Origin: Lottiidibacillus patelloidae
GTDB lineage: Bacteria > Bacillota > Bacilli > Bacillales > SA5d-4
Reading direction: 5' to 3'
Length of the DNA: 64,000 bases
NCBI RefSeq assembly: GCF_002262935.1
Contig: NZ_NPIA01000002.1
Coordinates: 412,845 to 476,844, forward strand
Below, in pieces: positions 48,622 through 56,513 of the stretch. Each line of letters opens with the position of its first letter. Within the stretch, counting starts at the first letter, position 1. The notes beneath the pieces are model-generated. The model was not told the DNA's origin. It worked only from the letters and a program-made list of their open reading frames with translations, and searched no databases. Made by a program: the position numbers and the translations under genes.

Positions 48622-49575
48622 TTAATCTGTTAAAGGCAGCTGGACCCATACTTGATTAAAAATCTCTAAATCCTCCATTTTAAAGTAAATTGGCATGTAT
48701 CCATAATGAACATAGCCACCTTCGAAGAGCGTTATTCTAACTTTCGTCCCATCATTTAGATAAACAATTAACTCTCTAAATCGTTCATCATTGTAATAGT
48801 CATGCCTTGTTAAAGGGAGGTCTTCTTGAAGTATTGGTTTTGTTTCATTTAAGGTTTCGAAAAATGAATGAATGAGATTCAAATCTGCTATATTTTGATA
48901 ATTGGCAGTACTATTGTAAAAGTCACTATAATATCTTATCTGGGCTAAATTAACATTGTTAATGATTTTTAATTTTCCGAATAAGTCTTCGCCATTTTCA
49001 ATGGTAATATTGTTAAGTGACTCAAAAATTTCAGCATACACCTTGCCATCTTTTTCTTCGTAAGTCATGATCCGAAAATCTTGATCATAGCCTTTGACAC
49101 TATAAACATCCGTTATACCTACGGTAGATGCAAATTCAACAGTATATTCATCATGGCTACTCCATTCATCAATTGTTCCTTTTGTCATACCAAGTTTATC
49201 ACCTATTAATGAATTGGCATGCTTTGCAATGATTTCTGTGTCTGTTTGTGTGTAGATTTTATTGTTGTATACAATTAAGCCAATCATGTTAGCTTTACTG
49301 TTTTCTTCTGGCAGCTTAATTTCTGGTATCGTAATGCTACCATCAGGTGAAGCAAAAAGGGTTTGTTCTGGTTGTGAATCTCTTAAGTTCAAATCATTAG
49401 TTACTGCATAGGTTCCAATACCTACTAGCAAACTCGCTGCAAAAAGGAATCCTCTTCGCTTAAACATTTTCATTTTCATTTCTGATTTTGCTTGTAAAAC
49501 CCCCAATTTGCTTCTGTCACTTAATTCTCTTGGAATATCAATTTTATTCATTTCTTCAATTATTCTATTACTCAT
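48622..49575 (-). CDS. Membrane anti-sigma factor-like protein
   Basis: 317-residue single-pass protein: a short cytoplasmic N-terminus with MNKIDIPRELSDRSKLGVLQAK (about 9-30), a membrane helix (about 42-59, GFLFAASLLVGIGTYAVT) and an extracytoplasmic domain of about 255 residues. The layout is that of RsiV/DUF4179-like anti-sigma factors, but I see no clear DUF3298 lysozyme-binding signature. Its ATG overlaps the sigma stop by eight bases (ATGAGTAA), and AAGGAGG is embedded in the sigma C-terminal codons, so synthesis is coupled. Likely holds the sigma factor inactive until an envelope signal. Confidence 0.8.
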   Translation of the reverse strand: MSNRIIEEMNKIDIPRELSDRSKLGVLQAKSEMKMKMFKRRGFLFAASLLVGIGTYAVTNDLNLRDSQPEQTLFASPDGSITIPEIKLPEENSKANMIGLIVYNNKIYTQTDTEIIAKHANSLIGDKLGMTKGTIDEWSSHDEYTVEFASTVGITDVYSVKGYDQDFRIMTYEEKDGKVYAEIFESLNNITIENGEDLFGKLKIINNVNLAQIRYYSDFYNSTANYQNIADLNLIHSFFETLNETKPILQEDLPLTRHDYYNDERFRELIVYLNDGTKVRITLFEGGYVHYGYMPIYFKMEDLEIFNQVWVQLPLTD

Positions 49576-50092
49576 ATAAATCCTCCTTCTTTATGTCATC
49601 GCGGAGTTTTGTTAAAGCTCGGTATAAAAGGGATTTTGTTGTTCCTAAAGGTATGTCCAATAGCTCTGCTATTTCTTGAAATGTATGTTCCTGATAATAT
49701 TTTAAGATGATTACTGATTTTTCATCTTCATTTAACCTTTGAATTAAGTCATGTAATGTTAAATGAAGAGGAATGTCTTTACCTTCCTCTCGAAACAACC
49801 CATCATATTCCTTTTTTAATGGAATCACTTTTTTGTTCTTTTTTATAACGTTTATTGCAGATGCAATGGTTATTTTTAGTAGCCAAGTTTTGAAATACTG
49901 TGGTTGTTTAAGAGTATGTATGCTCTTAAAGGCTTTATAAGCTACCTCTTGTACAACATCTAATGCATCATTTTCATTTTTTACATACACGTAAGCCATT
50001 CGGTAGATATCTTCTTCATGACTTTGAAAAAGCTTTAAAAATGCCTTATCATTACCTTTTTGTGCTTTCTTAACCAGCTTAAGGACTGTAAT
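49568..50092 (-). CDS. ECF RNA polymerase sigma factor, apparent AUU start
   Basis: 174-residue ECF sigma factor. Sigma-2 (about 20-85) includes HEEDIYRMAYVYVKNENDALDVVQE and YFKTWLLKI; sigma-4 (about 112-165) includes HTFQEIAELLDIPLGTTKSLLYRAL. Starting at the first ATG (49999) would delete half of region 2.1. The preceding 31 codons (ITVLKLVKKAQKGNDKAFLKL) match sigma factor N-termini and contain no ATG, GTG or TTG. An ATT at 50090-50092 lies seven bases after AAAGGGGG, the only good initiation site. Related to the SigV/SigW-like group. Followed by a coupled anti-sigma gene. Confidence 0.83.
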   Translation of the reverse strand: MTVLKLVKKAQKGNDKAFLKLFQSHEEDIYRMAYVYVKNENDALDVVQEVAYKAFKSIHTLKQPQYFKTWLLKITIASAINVIKKNKKVIPLKKEYDGLFREEGKDIPLHLTLHDLIQRLNEDEKSVIILKYYQEHTFQEIAELLDIPLGTTKSLLYRALTKLRDDIKKEDLYE

Positions 50093-50431
50093 AAAAATTC
50101 CCCCTTTCTTTTCGTTATATTAATTAGACAAATAAAAGCTCCATTTGGCTCAAAATGTTTTAAAAAAATCCCATCTCAAACTAGAGAAGGGATTTTTTGT
50201 GACGAAACATAGTCTTACAGAAAATAAACATCAATAATAAAAAGTAGCACTGGAACACAAATGAATATTACGATTGCAAAATTAATATGAAAATTTTAAC
50301 ATACAAAAGGAAATATATGTTAATTTTACTTAAAATAAAGGGATATTTTACTTTTCCTAGAATAATTTAAAATGATTAAAAGATTACGATACTTCATTTA
50401 GATCTAAAATATTAGAAGGAGGTAATGAGAC
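50093..50431. promoter_or_regulatory. Divergent intergenic region of the sigma module
   Basis: This 339-bp AT-rich stretch should hold promoters for both flanking genes. For the plus gene, TTGCAA near 50275 with TAACAT 17 bp on is a candidate. For the sigma gene, TGAGCC and GTCTAA about 17 bp apart (minus strand, 50120-50150) loosely resemble an ECF-type promoter. A terminator-like hairpin lies at 50163-50198. No gene is supported. Confidence 0.4.
50163..50198. terminator. Bidirectional terminator-like hairpin between divergent genes
   Basis: AAAAAATCCC and GGGATTTTTT enclose a second pairing TCTC/GAGA, with A and T tracts on both sides. Placement between divergent genes is unusual; it could end an unrecognised small transcript. 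Confidence 0.75.
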
Positions 50432-50794
50432 ATTAAAAAAATATTAATATTGTGGCTAATAATCGGTGCCTTTTTAGTAGGTTGTTTGAGTATCCCTGAG
50501 ACAGAACCAACCCCAGTTCATCCGTTATTTTCCGCTCATGAGAACAAGTATTCTTTATTAATGGTACTAGAAACAGAAAAGACAGATTATAACAAATGGT
50601 TGGAAGATAACGAAATAACTAATGTTAAGACGATACATGGTCGAACTTCTTTGGAACATACAAATGGTGAATACAAGTTTTTAGAGTTAGAAAAATCTCC
50701 AGCATATGTTGTATTCGATACTAAAGATATTGTGTATAAAACGTACAGCGAGGAAGAATTGATTAAATTTTTAAAAGAAAACAACCCAAATTAG
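50432..50794 (+). CDS. Small lipoprotein, apparent AUU start
   Basis: 120-residue exported lipoprotein. From ATT at 50432 the frame reads (M)KKILILWLIIGAFLVGC, a textbook lipoprotein signal with two lysines and lipidation at C18, then about 100 soluble residues (HPLFSAHENKYSLLMVLE...). GGAGG lies nine bases before the ATT. The TTG at 50450 is 27 bases away and would delete the lysines. An ATG in the ribosome binding site opens only a three-codon frame. Divergent from the ECF sigma gene; probably part of the same envelope-stress module. Confidence 0.78.
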   Translation: MKKILILWLIIGAFLVGCLSIPETEPTPVHPLFSAHENKYSLLMVLETEKTDYNKWLEDNEITNVKTIHGRTSLEHTNGEYKFLELEKSPAYVVFDTKDIVYKTYSEEELIKFLKENNPN

Positions 50795-50825
50795 TCAGCC
50801 AATTGGAGCTTTCGTTATAGAATCT

Positions 50826-50857
50826 AAAAAAGTCATATCATTGATATGGCTTTTTGT
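50826..50857 (+). terminator. Terminator of the small lipoprotein gene
   Basis: AAAAGTCATA and TATGGCTTTT arms (one G-U pair) followed by a T-rich tail. Confidence 0.8.
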
Positions 50858-50923
50858 TTATACTACTTGCACATAATTAAGCAGAAAAGACTACTTACAT
50901 ATGTTGACTGCAAACTAGCATCT

Positions 50924-51430
50924 TTATAATTCATGCAAGAATTTGTCAATCTCTTTCCTTGAGTTTAGTATTATTACTCGTTTTTCCGACTTCAAATCTT
51001 TCAGCATTTTTCTAAATTTTTTCTTCCGTCCTTTATATGTCGTCCAAATAAAATGTAAGAAGCCCCATTCCATTTGTTCTGTACAACCTTCGGCACGGTC
51101 TTCTCTCTCTTTACCTAAATGTGTTAGCCAACGTTTTAGCACTTGATAGATCGCAAACCATCTCGGAAGCTCAATGTATATAATTGTATCGGCATATGGC
51201 AAGCGTTCATTCATCGTGCTGCTATAATTTCCATCAATAACCCACTTTTCATTAGCTACAATCTTTTTTTGTCTTTCCCTAAATTGATCTTCACTAGCTT
51301 CCTTCCAACCTGGATTCCAATAGTGACAATCTAAATAATAGACAGGTATATTTAATTTCTTTCCGAGATTTCGTGTTAACGTAGATTTACCAACTCCAGC
51401 CGAAACTCCAATTACCATAATTCTTTCCAT
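50924..51430 (-). CDS. P-loop kinase-like protein (adenylate kinase-related, FlaR/topology-modulation family)
   Basis: 168-residue P-loop NTPase of the group often annotated DNA topology modulation protein. Walker A is VIGVSAGVGKSTLTRNLG (about 6-23). DCHYWNPGWKE and VIDGNYSSTMNERLPYADTIIYIELPR are family motifs shared with shikimate/adenylate kinase-like proteins. The true substrate is unknown and the topology label is weakly based. The ATG follows a G-rich site with eight consecutive Gs, a possible slippage tract. Confidence 0.82.
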   Translation of the reverse strand: MERIMVIGVSAGVGKSTLTRNLGKKLNIPVYYLDCHYWNPGWKEASEDQFRERQKKIVANEKWVIDGNYSSTMNERLPYADTIIYIELPRWFAIYQVLKRWLTHLGKEREDRAEGCTEQMEWGFLHFIWTTYKGRKKKFRKMLKDLKSEKRVIILNSRKEIDKFLHEL

Positions 51431-51449
51431 ATCGCTCTACCCCCCCCAT

Positions 51450-51489
51450 GACAAAAAACAGGTTAAAACATTATATGTTTTAACCTGTT
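51450..51489 (-). terminator. Terminator of ald
   Basis: AACAGGTTAAAACA and its exact complement form a 14-bp stem with a five-base loop followed by TTTTTTG on the minus strand. Confidence 0.92.
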
Positions 51490-51503
51490 AGTGCTTTTCT
51501 ATA

Positions 51504-52625
51504 TTATTTAGCTTCTAACATCGTTCTAGCATCTATTGTTTGAAAGCCTTGCGCTTCTGCAACAGCTGGATACGTTACGAAACCATTCATAGTGTTAATT
51601 CCATGTAGTAATGCTTCATTATCTAAACATGCTTGTACATAACCTTTATTTGCAATTTGTACAGCATAAGGAACTGTCACATTAGTAAGTGCAATTGTTG
51701 ATGTACGAGGTACTGCACCTGGCATATTTGCAACTGCGTAATGAACGACACCGTGTTTTTCATAAGTAGGTGCATCATGTGTTGTGATGCGATCTGTCGT
51801 TGCAAAAATTCCACCTTGGTCAATTGCAACGTCAACTACTACTGAGCCTGGTTTCATTGACTTAATCATATCCTCAGTAACTAAGCGAGGCGCTTTAGCA
51901 CCTGGAATTAATACTGCACCAATAACTAAATCAGCTTCTCTAACAGCGTCTGCAATATTAAAAGGATTAGACATTAATGTATTAACTGAATTTCCGAAAA
52001 TGTCATCTAATTGACGTAAACGCTCTGGACTTAAGTCTAAAATAGTTACGTCTGCACCTAGTCCAATTGCCATTTTAGCAGCGTTCGTTCCTACGACACC
52101 ACCACCGATAATCGCAACTTTACCACGTCTTACTCCTGGTACTCCACTTAGTAAGATACCTTTTCCACCATGTGGGCGCTCTAAAAATTGTGCACCAATT
52201 TGAGAAGCCATACGACCTGCAACTTCACTCATAGGTGTTAAAAGAGGTAATGAACCATTTGTAGCTTGTACAGTCTCATAAGCAATTCCAACGACTTTAT
52301 TTTCAATTAACGCTTTTGTTAGTTCCGGTTCTGGAGCTAAATGTAAATATGTAAATAAAATTAATCCTGGATAAAAATACCCATACTCTTCTGGTAATGG
52401 CTCTTTTACTTTCATAACCATTTCCATTGACCATGCATCTGCAGCAGTTTCAACAATTTGTGCTCCTGCTTCTATATATTGTTCATCTGTGAAAGAAGAG
52501 CCTAAACCTGCCCCTGTTTCGATAAATACTTCGTGACCATTTCTAACTAAAGATACTACTCCCGCTGGCGTCATAGCCACACGGTTTTCATTGTTTTTAA
52601 TTTCAGCCGGTACTCCTATACGCAT
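51504..52625 (-). CDS. ald: Alanine dehydrogenase
   Basis: Interconverts L-alanine with pyruvate and ammonia using NAD, 373 residues. N-terminal [20 protein letters not shown] with catalytic Arg and Lys. The Rossmann motif [15 protein letters not shown] and [10 protein letters not shown] and [16 protein letters not shown] complete the signature. In Bacillus it supports growth on alanine and normal sporulation. AGGAGG precedes the ATG. A palindrome overlapping a -10 element lies about 160 bp upstream. Confidence 0.97.
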   Translation of the reverse strand: MRIGVPAEIKNNENRVAMTPAGVVSLVRNGHEVFIETGAGLGSSFTDEQYIEAGAQIVETAADAWSMEMVMKVKEPLPEEYGYFYPGLILFTYLHLAPEPELTKALIENKVVGIAYETVQATNGSLPLLTPMSEVAGRMASQIGAQFLERPHGGKGILLSGVPGVRRGKVAIIGGGVVGTNAAKMAIGLGADVTILDLSPERLRQLDDIFGNSVNTLMSNPFNIADAVREADLVIGAVLIPGAKAPRLVTEDMIKSMKPGSVVVDVAIDQGGIFATTDRITTHDAPTYEKHGVVHYAVANMPGAVPRTSTIALTNVTVPYAVQIANKGYVQACLDNEALLHGINTMNGFVTYPAVAEAQGFQTIDARTMLEAK

Positions 52626-52784
52626 GAAAAAAACCTCCTAAAAAAACATAATATTTATGATGTCCATTCATTAGTTGCTTAAAACCTTTTTAAAAGCATT
52701 ATTACTATAACACCAAACTTCTAAAAGCGAAATAGTGAAAATAAAAATAAGTTATTTTTAGAAAATTATGTATAATGACTAGGG

Positions 52785-52804
52785 ATGTAAGCACTTACAT
52801 TATA
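52785..52804. promoter_or_regulatory. Palindrome overlapping a possible ald promoter
   Basis: ATGTAAG-CA-CTTACAT (52785-52800) has perfect 7-bp arms and abuts a minus-strand TATAAT (52799-52804), with TTGTCC 16 bp upstream as a possible -35. It could be the operator of an ald regulator. It is not a known box that I can name. Confidence 0.5.
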
Positions 52805-52806
52805 CA

Positions 52807-53175
52807 CTACTTAAGGAAATGGACAAAAGCTTGTCCAGCAAGTCCTCCAACAAATACAAAGCCTATACCGATAATAAAAGTACTTGCTCCATAAAATAGA
52901 GTTCGCTTCCATCTTCCTCTTTGTAATATATGCAAAGATTCATACATAAAAGTTGAATACGTTGTAAATCCACCTAAAAATCCTATTGAAATTATCAAGG
53001 CAATAAGTGACTCTGAAATACCAAAAACAAAACCAATGATAAATGAACCTAATACATTAATAGCAAAAGTAGCATACGGGATGTATTGGTTATTAATTTT
53101 CTCCATCTTATTAGTTATTACAAACCTTAACGTCGCACCTAGTCCACCAGCTAGTGCAATAAAAAGAATATCCAT
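52807..53175 (-). CDS. crcB: Fluoride exporter CrcB/Fluc, second copy
   Basis: 122-residue Fluc-family fluoride channel subunit with four membrane helices. The N-terminal GGLGATLRFVI, the central NVLGSFIIGF and GFLGGFTTYSTFMYES motifs define the family and its pore and sodium-site residues. It overlaps the preceding crcB by one base (TAATG). Paired crcB genes encode subunits that form heterodimers in several Firmicutes. No fluoride riboswitch was recognised upstream. Confidence 0.93.
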   Translation of the reverse strand: MDILFIALAGGLGATLRFVITNKMEKINNQYIPYATFAINVLGSFIIGFVFGISESLIALIISIGFLGGFTTYSTFMYESLHILQRGRWKRTLFYGASTFIIGIGFVFVGGLAGQAFVHFLK

Positions 53176-53561
53176 TATTGTTTCACCTGATTATTAGTTA
53201 TTTTTAGCGTAATTCTATATCCGAGTATTGCAATCAATAAGCCACATAAATAACTTATCACCATGTATAAAAGAGCTTGTATGTATTCTTCATTTGTCAG
53301 ATAGATTGATACTTCTAAAGCTAGTGCTGAAAAGGTGGTAAGAGCACCAAATAAACCAGTAGCAATAAAAGCTTTAGTTTCATCTTCTAATCGAAAAGTG
53401 TGAGTTGCAAGCGTATAAAAAATGATTAATCCTAACGTCCCTAGCATATTTACTGTAAATGTAGCAAAAGGAAAACTAGTCTGATTGAAAAGCAGCATGC
53501 TGAAATATCTCAATACCGTACCTAAAGCACCTCCAACAAAAACTGCAACAAGTTTTGGCAT
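53175..53561 (-). CDS. crcB: Fluoride exporter CrcB/Fluc, first copy
   Basis: 128-residue Fluc subunit: GGALGTVLRYF, NMLGTLGLIIFY and GLFGALTTFSALALE are the family motifs, with four membrane helices. The ATG at 53561 is nine bases after AGGAGG; a GTG at 53570 abuts the same site and is less likely. Translationally coupled to the second copy, so the two subunits are made in similar amounts. Confidence 0.92.
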   Translation of the reverse strand: MPKLVAVFVGGALGTVLRYFSMLLFNQTSFPFATFTVNMLGTLGLIIFYTLATHTFRLEDETKAFIATGLFGALTTFSALALEVSIYLTNEEYIQALLYMVISYLCGLLIAILGYRITLKITNNQVKQ

Positions 53562-53680
53562 CTCCCCCACCCTCCTCTTCTAGCCACTATAACATAATAT
53601 GCCAATTATTTAATCGCTTATTTACAATGAAAAAAACTTGAAATAAACTTAGGGAAACGAACGAACTAAAGGGGAAATAA

Positions 53681-55000
53681 ATGACTACTAATACGAGAAC
53701 AAATTCGAGTGCGATAGAAAAGTTCGGTCTTGATGCCGTGCCAGCACATTTAAAAACTACTTCTTGGTACAATTACTTTTTTATTCAAATAGCCATTTCC
53801 GTGAATGCGGGTAATGTTTTAGTGCCAGCGTTAGCTGTCTTAGAAGGTGGACTTTCAGCTCCAGCAGCAGTTTTAAGTACATTTTTAGGAGGGTTACTTG
53901 CTTTTTTCTTTGTCTCTTTATTATCAAAGCCTGGAGCAACGGATGGGATTCCGTCGCAATATGCCATTCGGACATTTTTAGGAACTAAGAATGCTCGATT
54001 TTTCGCCTCACCAGTTCGAACATTAACTTCATTATACTGGTTTGCTGTACAAACGATTGGTGGTACATATATTATTGTTGAGCTTTTTCAACGGGCGTTT
54101 AATATTAAACTTCCGTTTATTGCAACAGCTTCTGTCCTTTCTATACTTATTGGCCTGCTCGCATTAGTTGGATTTCATGCGATAAAAAAGATAACTACAA
54201 TGTTTCTACCACTACTTCTTATAGGTGGAATTATCATGTTATACCTACTATTCACTGGCTTTGAAGGACAACATTCGTTTGCCATAGCTTTTGGAAAAGG
54301 ACAAGACGATCCTTTAACGATGATATTTTATGCGAGTTTAGCATTTGTTCAGTATGTCTCAGGTGTTAGTAGCGCTTCAGATTTATCACGCTATGCAAAA
54401 AGTGAGCGTCATGCTTTTTGGGGGCTATTAAGTGGTAATAGTCTTGGATTTATTATGACTGCAATGCTCGGAGCTTATAGTGCATCCCTTGCTGGTAACT
54501 GGAATCCTTTTGTAACAACAAGTAGATTAACTGATTCTGTTTTACTATTAACAATTATTTTTCTAACAGCTGTTATTTCGTTAATAAATATAAATTTAAG
54601 TAACGCTTATACGGCCGGTTTTAGCTTATTAAATACCTTCTCATTTCTTGGACGAATTAAAAGTGCTGTCATTATTATGCTAATTGGGACGTTATTAAGT
54701 ATGATGCCTACGCTTGTAGATGAAGCTAAAATATTTATTTCAAGTTTAGGTGCTGTTGTTATCCCTTTATCTGCCGTTATAGTTACTGATTTTCTTCTAA
54801 GTAAACATGAAAGTTATACACGGCAATATTACCCGCTAAACCGAATAGCCTTATACTCCTTAATAGTTGGAACAATTTTGTATATTGTAATTCCAAATGA
54901 ACTGTCACCTGGATTTATTACGTTTGTCATCACTGCAATTTTTTATATAATTGTCAGCAAAATCTTTGGTAAAGGGAAATTTAAAAATGAAGTTATCTGA
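53681..55000 (+). CDS. NCS1-family permease (cytosine/purine/thiamine-precursor type)
   Basis: 439-residue transporter with about 12 membrane helices. The N-terminal NSSAIEKFGLDAVPAHLKTTSWYNYFFIQ and the ISVNAGNVLVPALAVLEGGLS helix resemble the purine-cytosine permease branch of NCS1. QYVSGVSSASDLSRYAKS is the conserved helix 6 region. The substrate is a nucleobase-like compound by family; which one cannot be read. AAAGGGG precedes the ATG. Its 3' end overlaps the start of a phosphotransferase-fold gene by 14 bases, which suggests import followed by phosphorylation. Confidence 0.85.
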   Translation: MTTNTRTNSSAIEKFGLDAVPAHLKTTSWYNYFFIQIAISVNAGNVLVPALAVLEGGLSAPAAVLSTFLGGLLAFFFVSLLSKPGATDGIPSQYAIRTFLGTKNARFFASPVRTLTSLYWFAVQTIGGTYIIVELFQRAFNIKLPFIATASVLSILIGLLALVGFHAIKKITTMFLPLLLIGGIIMLYLLFTGFEGQHSFAIAFGKGQDDPLTMIFYASLAFVQYVSGVSSASDLSRYAKSERHAFWGLLSGNSLGFIMTAMLGAYSASLAGNWNPFVTTSRLTDSVLLLTIIFLTAVISLININLSNAYTAGFSLLNTFSFLGRIKSAVIIMLIGTLLSMMPTLVDEAKIFISSLGAVVIPLSAVIVTDFLLSKHESYTRQYYPLNRIALYSLIVGTILYIVIPNELSPGFITFVITAIFYIIVSKIFGKGKFKNEVI

Positions 55001-55778
55001 GCATATCTTACAAAGTTTTGCTATAAAGGGAGAGAAAGTACCCTTGCTTGGGGGACAAAACACTTCTGTAAAAGTCGGGAATGTTGTATTCAAACCTATT
55101 GATGATACAGTTCACTATGAATGGATATCTTCTGTTATTGAAAATCTTTCACCTAAAGGTTATCGCCTTGCTAAGCCAGTTAGAGATACGCATGGATTTT
55201 TTGTCAATGACGGTTGGATATGTAATACGTTTGAAAGCGGGCAAGAAAAAGACGGGTGTGTGAATGAAAAATTATACGTTTCAAGACTTTTCCATCAGGA
55301 TTTAACTCACATATCTGTTAATAATTTTCAGCAACCTCGGAATGCTTGGGAAACTGGGCATCAAGTAGCATGGCAACAAGAAGCGATTCCCGAAGACATC
55401 TCGTTTGAAGCAAAGGTAATAATTAAAGACCTGCTAGCAAAGGTAACTCTTAAAAACCACTATAACAAACAAATTGTGCACGGCGATTTATCTGGAAATG
55501 TTCTTTTCCATAAATCTTTACCGCCGTTAATTATTGATTTTTCACCAACAGTTGCACCAGTTGAATATGCAGAAGCAATATTGGTCTGTGATTGTATTGC
55601 CTGGCAAGGAAGTATGGTTAGTGAATTAAATGTTTTACCTCTTAATGATTATTATGAAATGATTATTCGGGCAATTGTATTTAGACTGACTGTAGCAGCT
55701 ATTTTTTCTAAGAATAATAAAGATAACTTTCTTAATGAATATGAATGTTTTAAACCAATCATTGATTTCGTTAAATAA
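54987..55778 (+). CDS. Aminoglycoside phosphotransferase-fold kinase, TIGR02569-like
   Basis: 263-residue protein with the APH/choline kinase fold. Brenner motif IVHGDLSGNVLFH supplies the catalytic Asp and Asn, and LIIDFSP the metal-binding Asp. The N-terminal LLGGQNTSVKVGNVVFKPIDD and NDGWICN resemble the mainly actinobacterial TIGR02569 family, recalled from memory. The ATG at 54987 follows AAAGGGAAA and lies inside the permease gene. Substrate unknown. No reason to call it antibiotic resistance; the permease next door suggests a small imported metabolite. Confidence 0.78.
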   Translation: MKLSEHILQSFAIKGEKVPLLGGQNTSVKVGNVVFKPIDDTVHYEWISSVIENLSPKGYRLAKPVRDTHGFFVNDGWICNTFESGQEKDGCVNEKLYVSRLFHQDLTHISVNNFQQPRNAWETGHQVAWQQEAIPEDISFEAKVIIKDLLAKVTLKNHYNKQIVHGDLSGNVLFHKSLPPLIIDFSPTVAPVEYAEAILVCDCIAWQGSMVSELNVLPLNDYYEMIIRAIVFRLTVAAIFSKNNKDNFLNEYECFKPIIDFVK

Positions 55779-55810
55779 AAGCGGCCTTTATAAATGGCCG
55801 CTTCTTTTTG
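55779..55810. terminator. Terminator between the kinase gene and a convergent small gene
   Basis: AAGCGGCC and GGCCGCTT form a perfect 8-bp stem followed by CTTTTTG on the plus strand; it lies between convergent genes. Confidence 0.88.
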
Positions 55811-55981
55811 TTATTGATTTTTAATCGCTTTTTCATGGTCTATTTCTTCTTCAATAGCAATTGGCGTAACATTTCCGCTATTATATGCATTTGTTAATAA
55901 CGCATTGAAAGTTAGCTCTGAAGCTGCCTCATTATCGTAAAAGAACTTTTGTTTTTCAATTTTTTCTTTATTCTCTGCCAT
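55811..55981 (-). CDS. Small acidic protein, 56 residues, unknown
   Basis: A 56-codon frame (MAENKEKIEKQKFFYDNEAASELTFN... IDHEKAIKNQ) with AGGGGGTG eight bases before the ATG and a terminator right after the stop. Soluble, acidic and mostly helical by composition. No family recognised. Convergent with the kinase gene. Confidence 0.75.
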   Translation of the reverse strand: MAENKEKIEKQKFFYDNEAASELTFNALLTNAYNSGNVTPIAIEEEIDHEKAIKNQ

Positions 55982-56074
55982 CTAGTTGCACCCCCTAGGT
56001 TGTATTACACGTATTTTCTCCGATTGAAAGGTATTCATTCGTCATGTAAAATGGAAACGAGTGGAGGGGTTCGA

Positions 56075-56392
56075 ATGAGCTATACTTTCGAGTACGATAA
56101 TAGGTTAGGAATTACGATTCCAGATTTACATAAATTTTGGGACCAATATTCCAAAGAAGAACAAGCGGAAATATTATTTAAGTGGGAAAAAATCCGTGGT
56201 ACCATACCTGATCGAATTAAAGATCTTGAAATAGAAATAAATAATAAACAAGAACAACTTAACGTTGAAGAAAACTTCGAAAAATCATGTCAACTAAACT
56301 CTGACATTGCTGAGCTCGCTTCAATAATTAATGACTTATGGTTGTGGTTTAGAGCAAACCAGCGAATTGATAGTGGTAAAACTCACGCGTAA
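56075..56392 (+). CDS. Hypothetical protein, 105 residues
   Basis: A soluble 105-residue protein (MSYTFEYDNRLGITIPDLHKFWDQYSKEEQ) with a helical coiled-coil-prone centre (IKDLEIEINNKQEQLNVEENFEKS) and a Trp-rich C-terminus. GTGGAGGGG lies five bases before the ATG at 56075. In-frame codons from 55949 are antisense to the small gene on the other strand and were excluded. No family recognised. Confidence 0.75.
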   Translation: MSYTFEYDNRLGITIPDLHKFWDQYSKEEQAEILFKWEKIRGTIPDRIKDLEIEINNKQEQLNVEENFEKSCQLNSDIAELASIINDLWLWFRANQRIDSGKTHA

Positions 56393-56442
56393 ATAGGAAA
56401 GCGAGTGCCTTTAGCGGAAATAACCTGCTTGCTGTTATTAAA

Positions 56443-56490
56443 AATCCGAGCTCATCCAGATAGAATTTCTGAATGAACTCGGATTCTTTT
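56443..56490. terminator. Bidirectional terminator between the hypothetical and EcsC-like genes
   Basis: AATCCGAG and CTCGGATT outer arms, with further pairing TCAT/ATGA and CAGA/TCTG inside, and T-rich flanks. Convergent genes lie on each side. Confidence 0.85.
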
Positions 56491-56513
56491 GTTTCTGTCC
56501 CAACCACATCTTC

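Noticed and set aside
51431..51450. Eight-G tract before the P-loop kinase as a phase-variation switch
   Set aside because: It lies in the ribosome binding region, and no second tract or repeat supports phase variation; kept only as a remark.
53562..53680. Possible fluoride riboswitch before crcB
   Set aside because: None of the conserved segments of that class could be found.
54987..55778. Antibiotic resistance phosphotransferase
   Set aside because: Only the general APH fold motifs are present; the rest resembles an uncharacterised metabolic family and the neighbour is a nucleobase-type permease.
55949..56074. N-terminal extension of the 105-residue hypothetical protein
   Set aside because: Hydrophobic codons that are antisense to the small gene at 55811-55981; GTGGAGGGG marks the internal ATG as the start.
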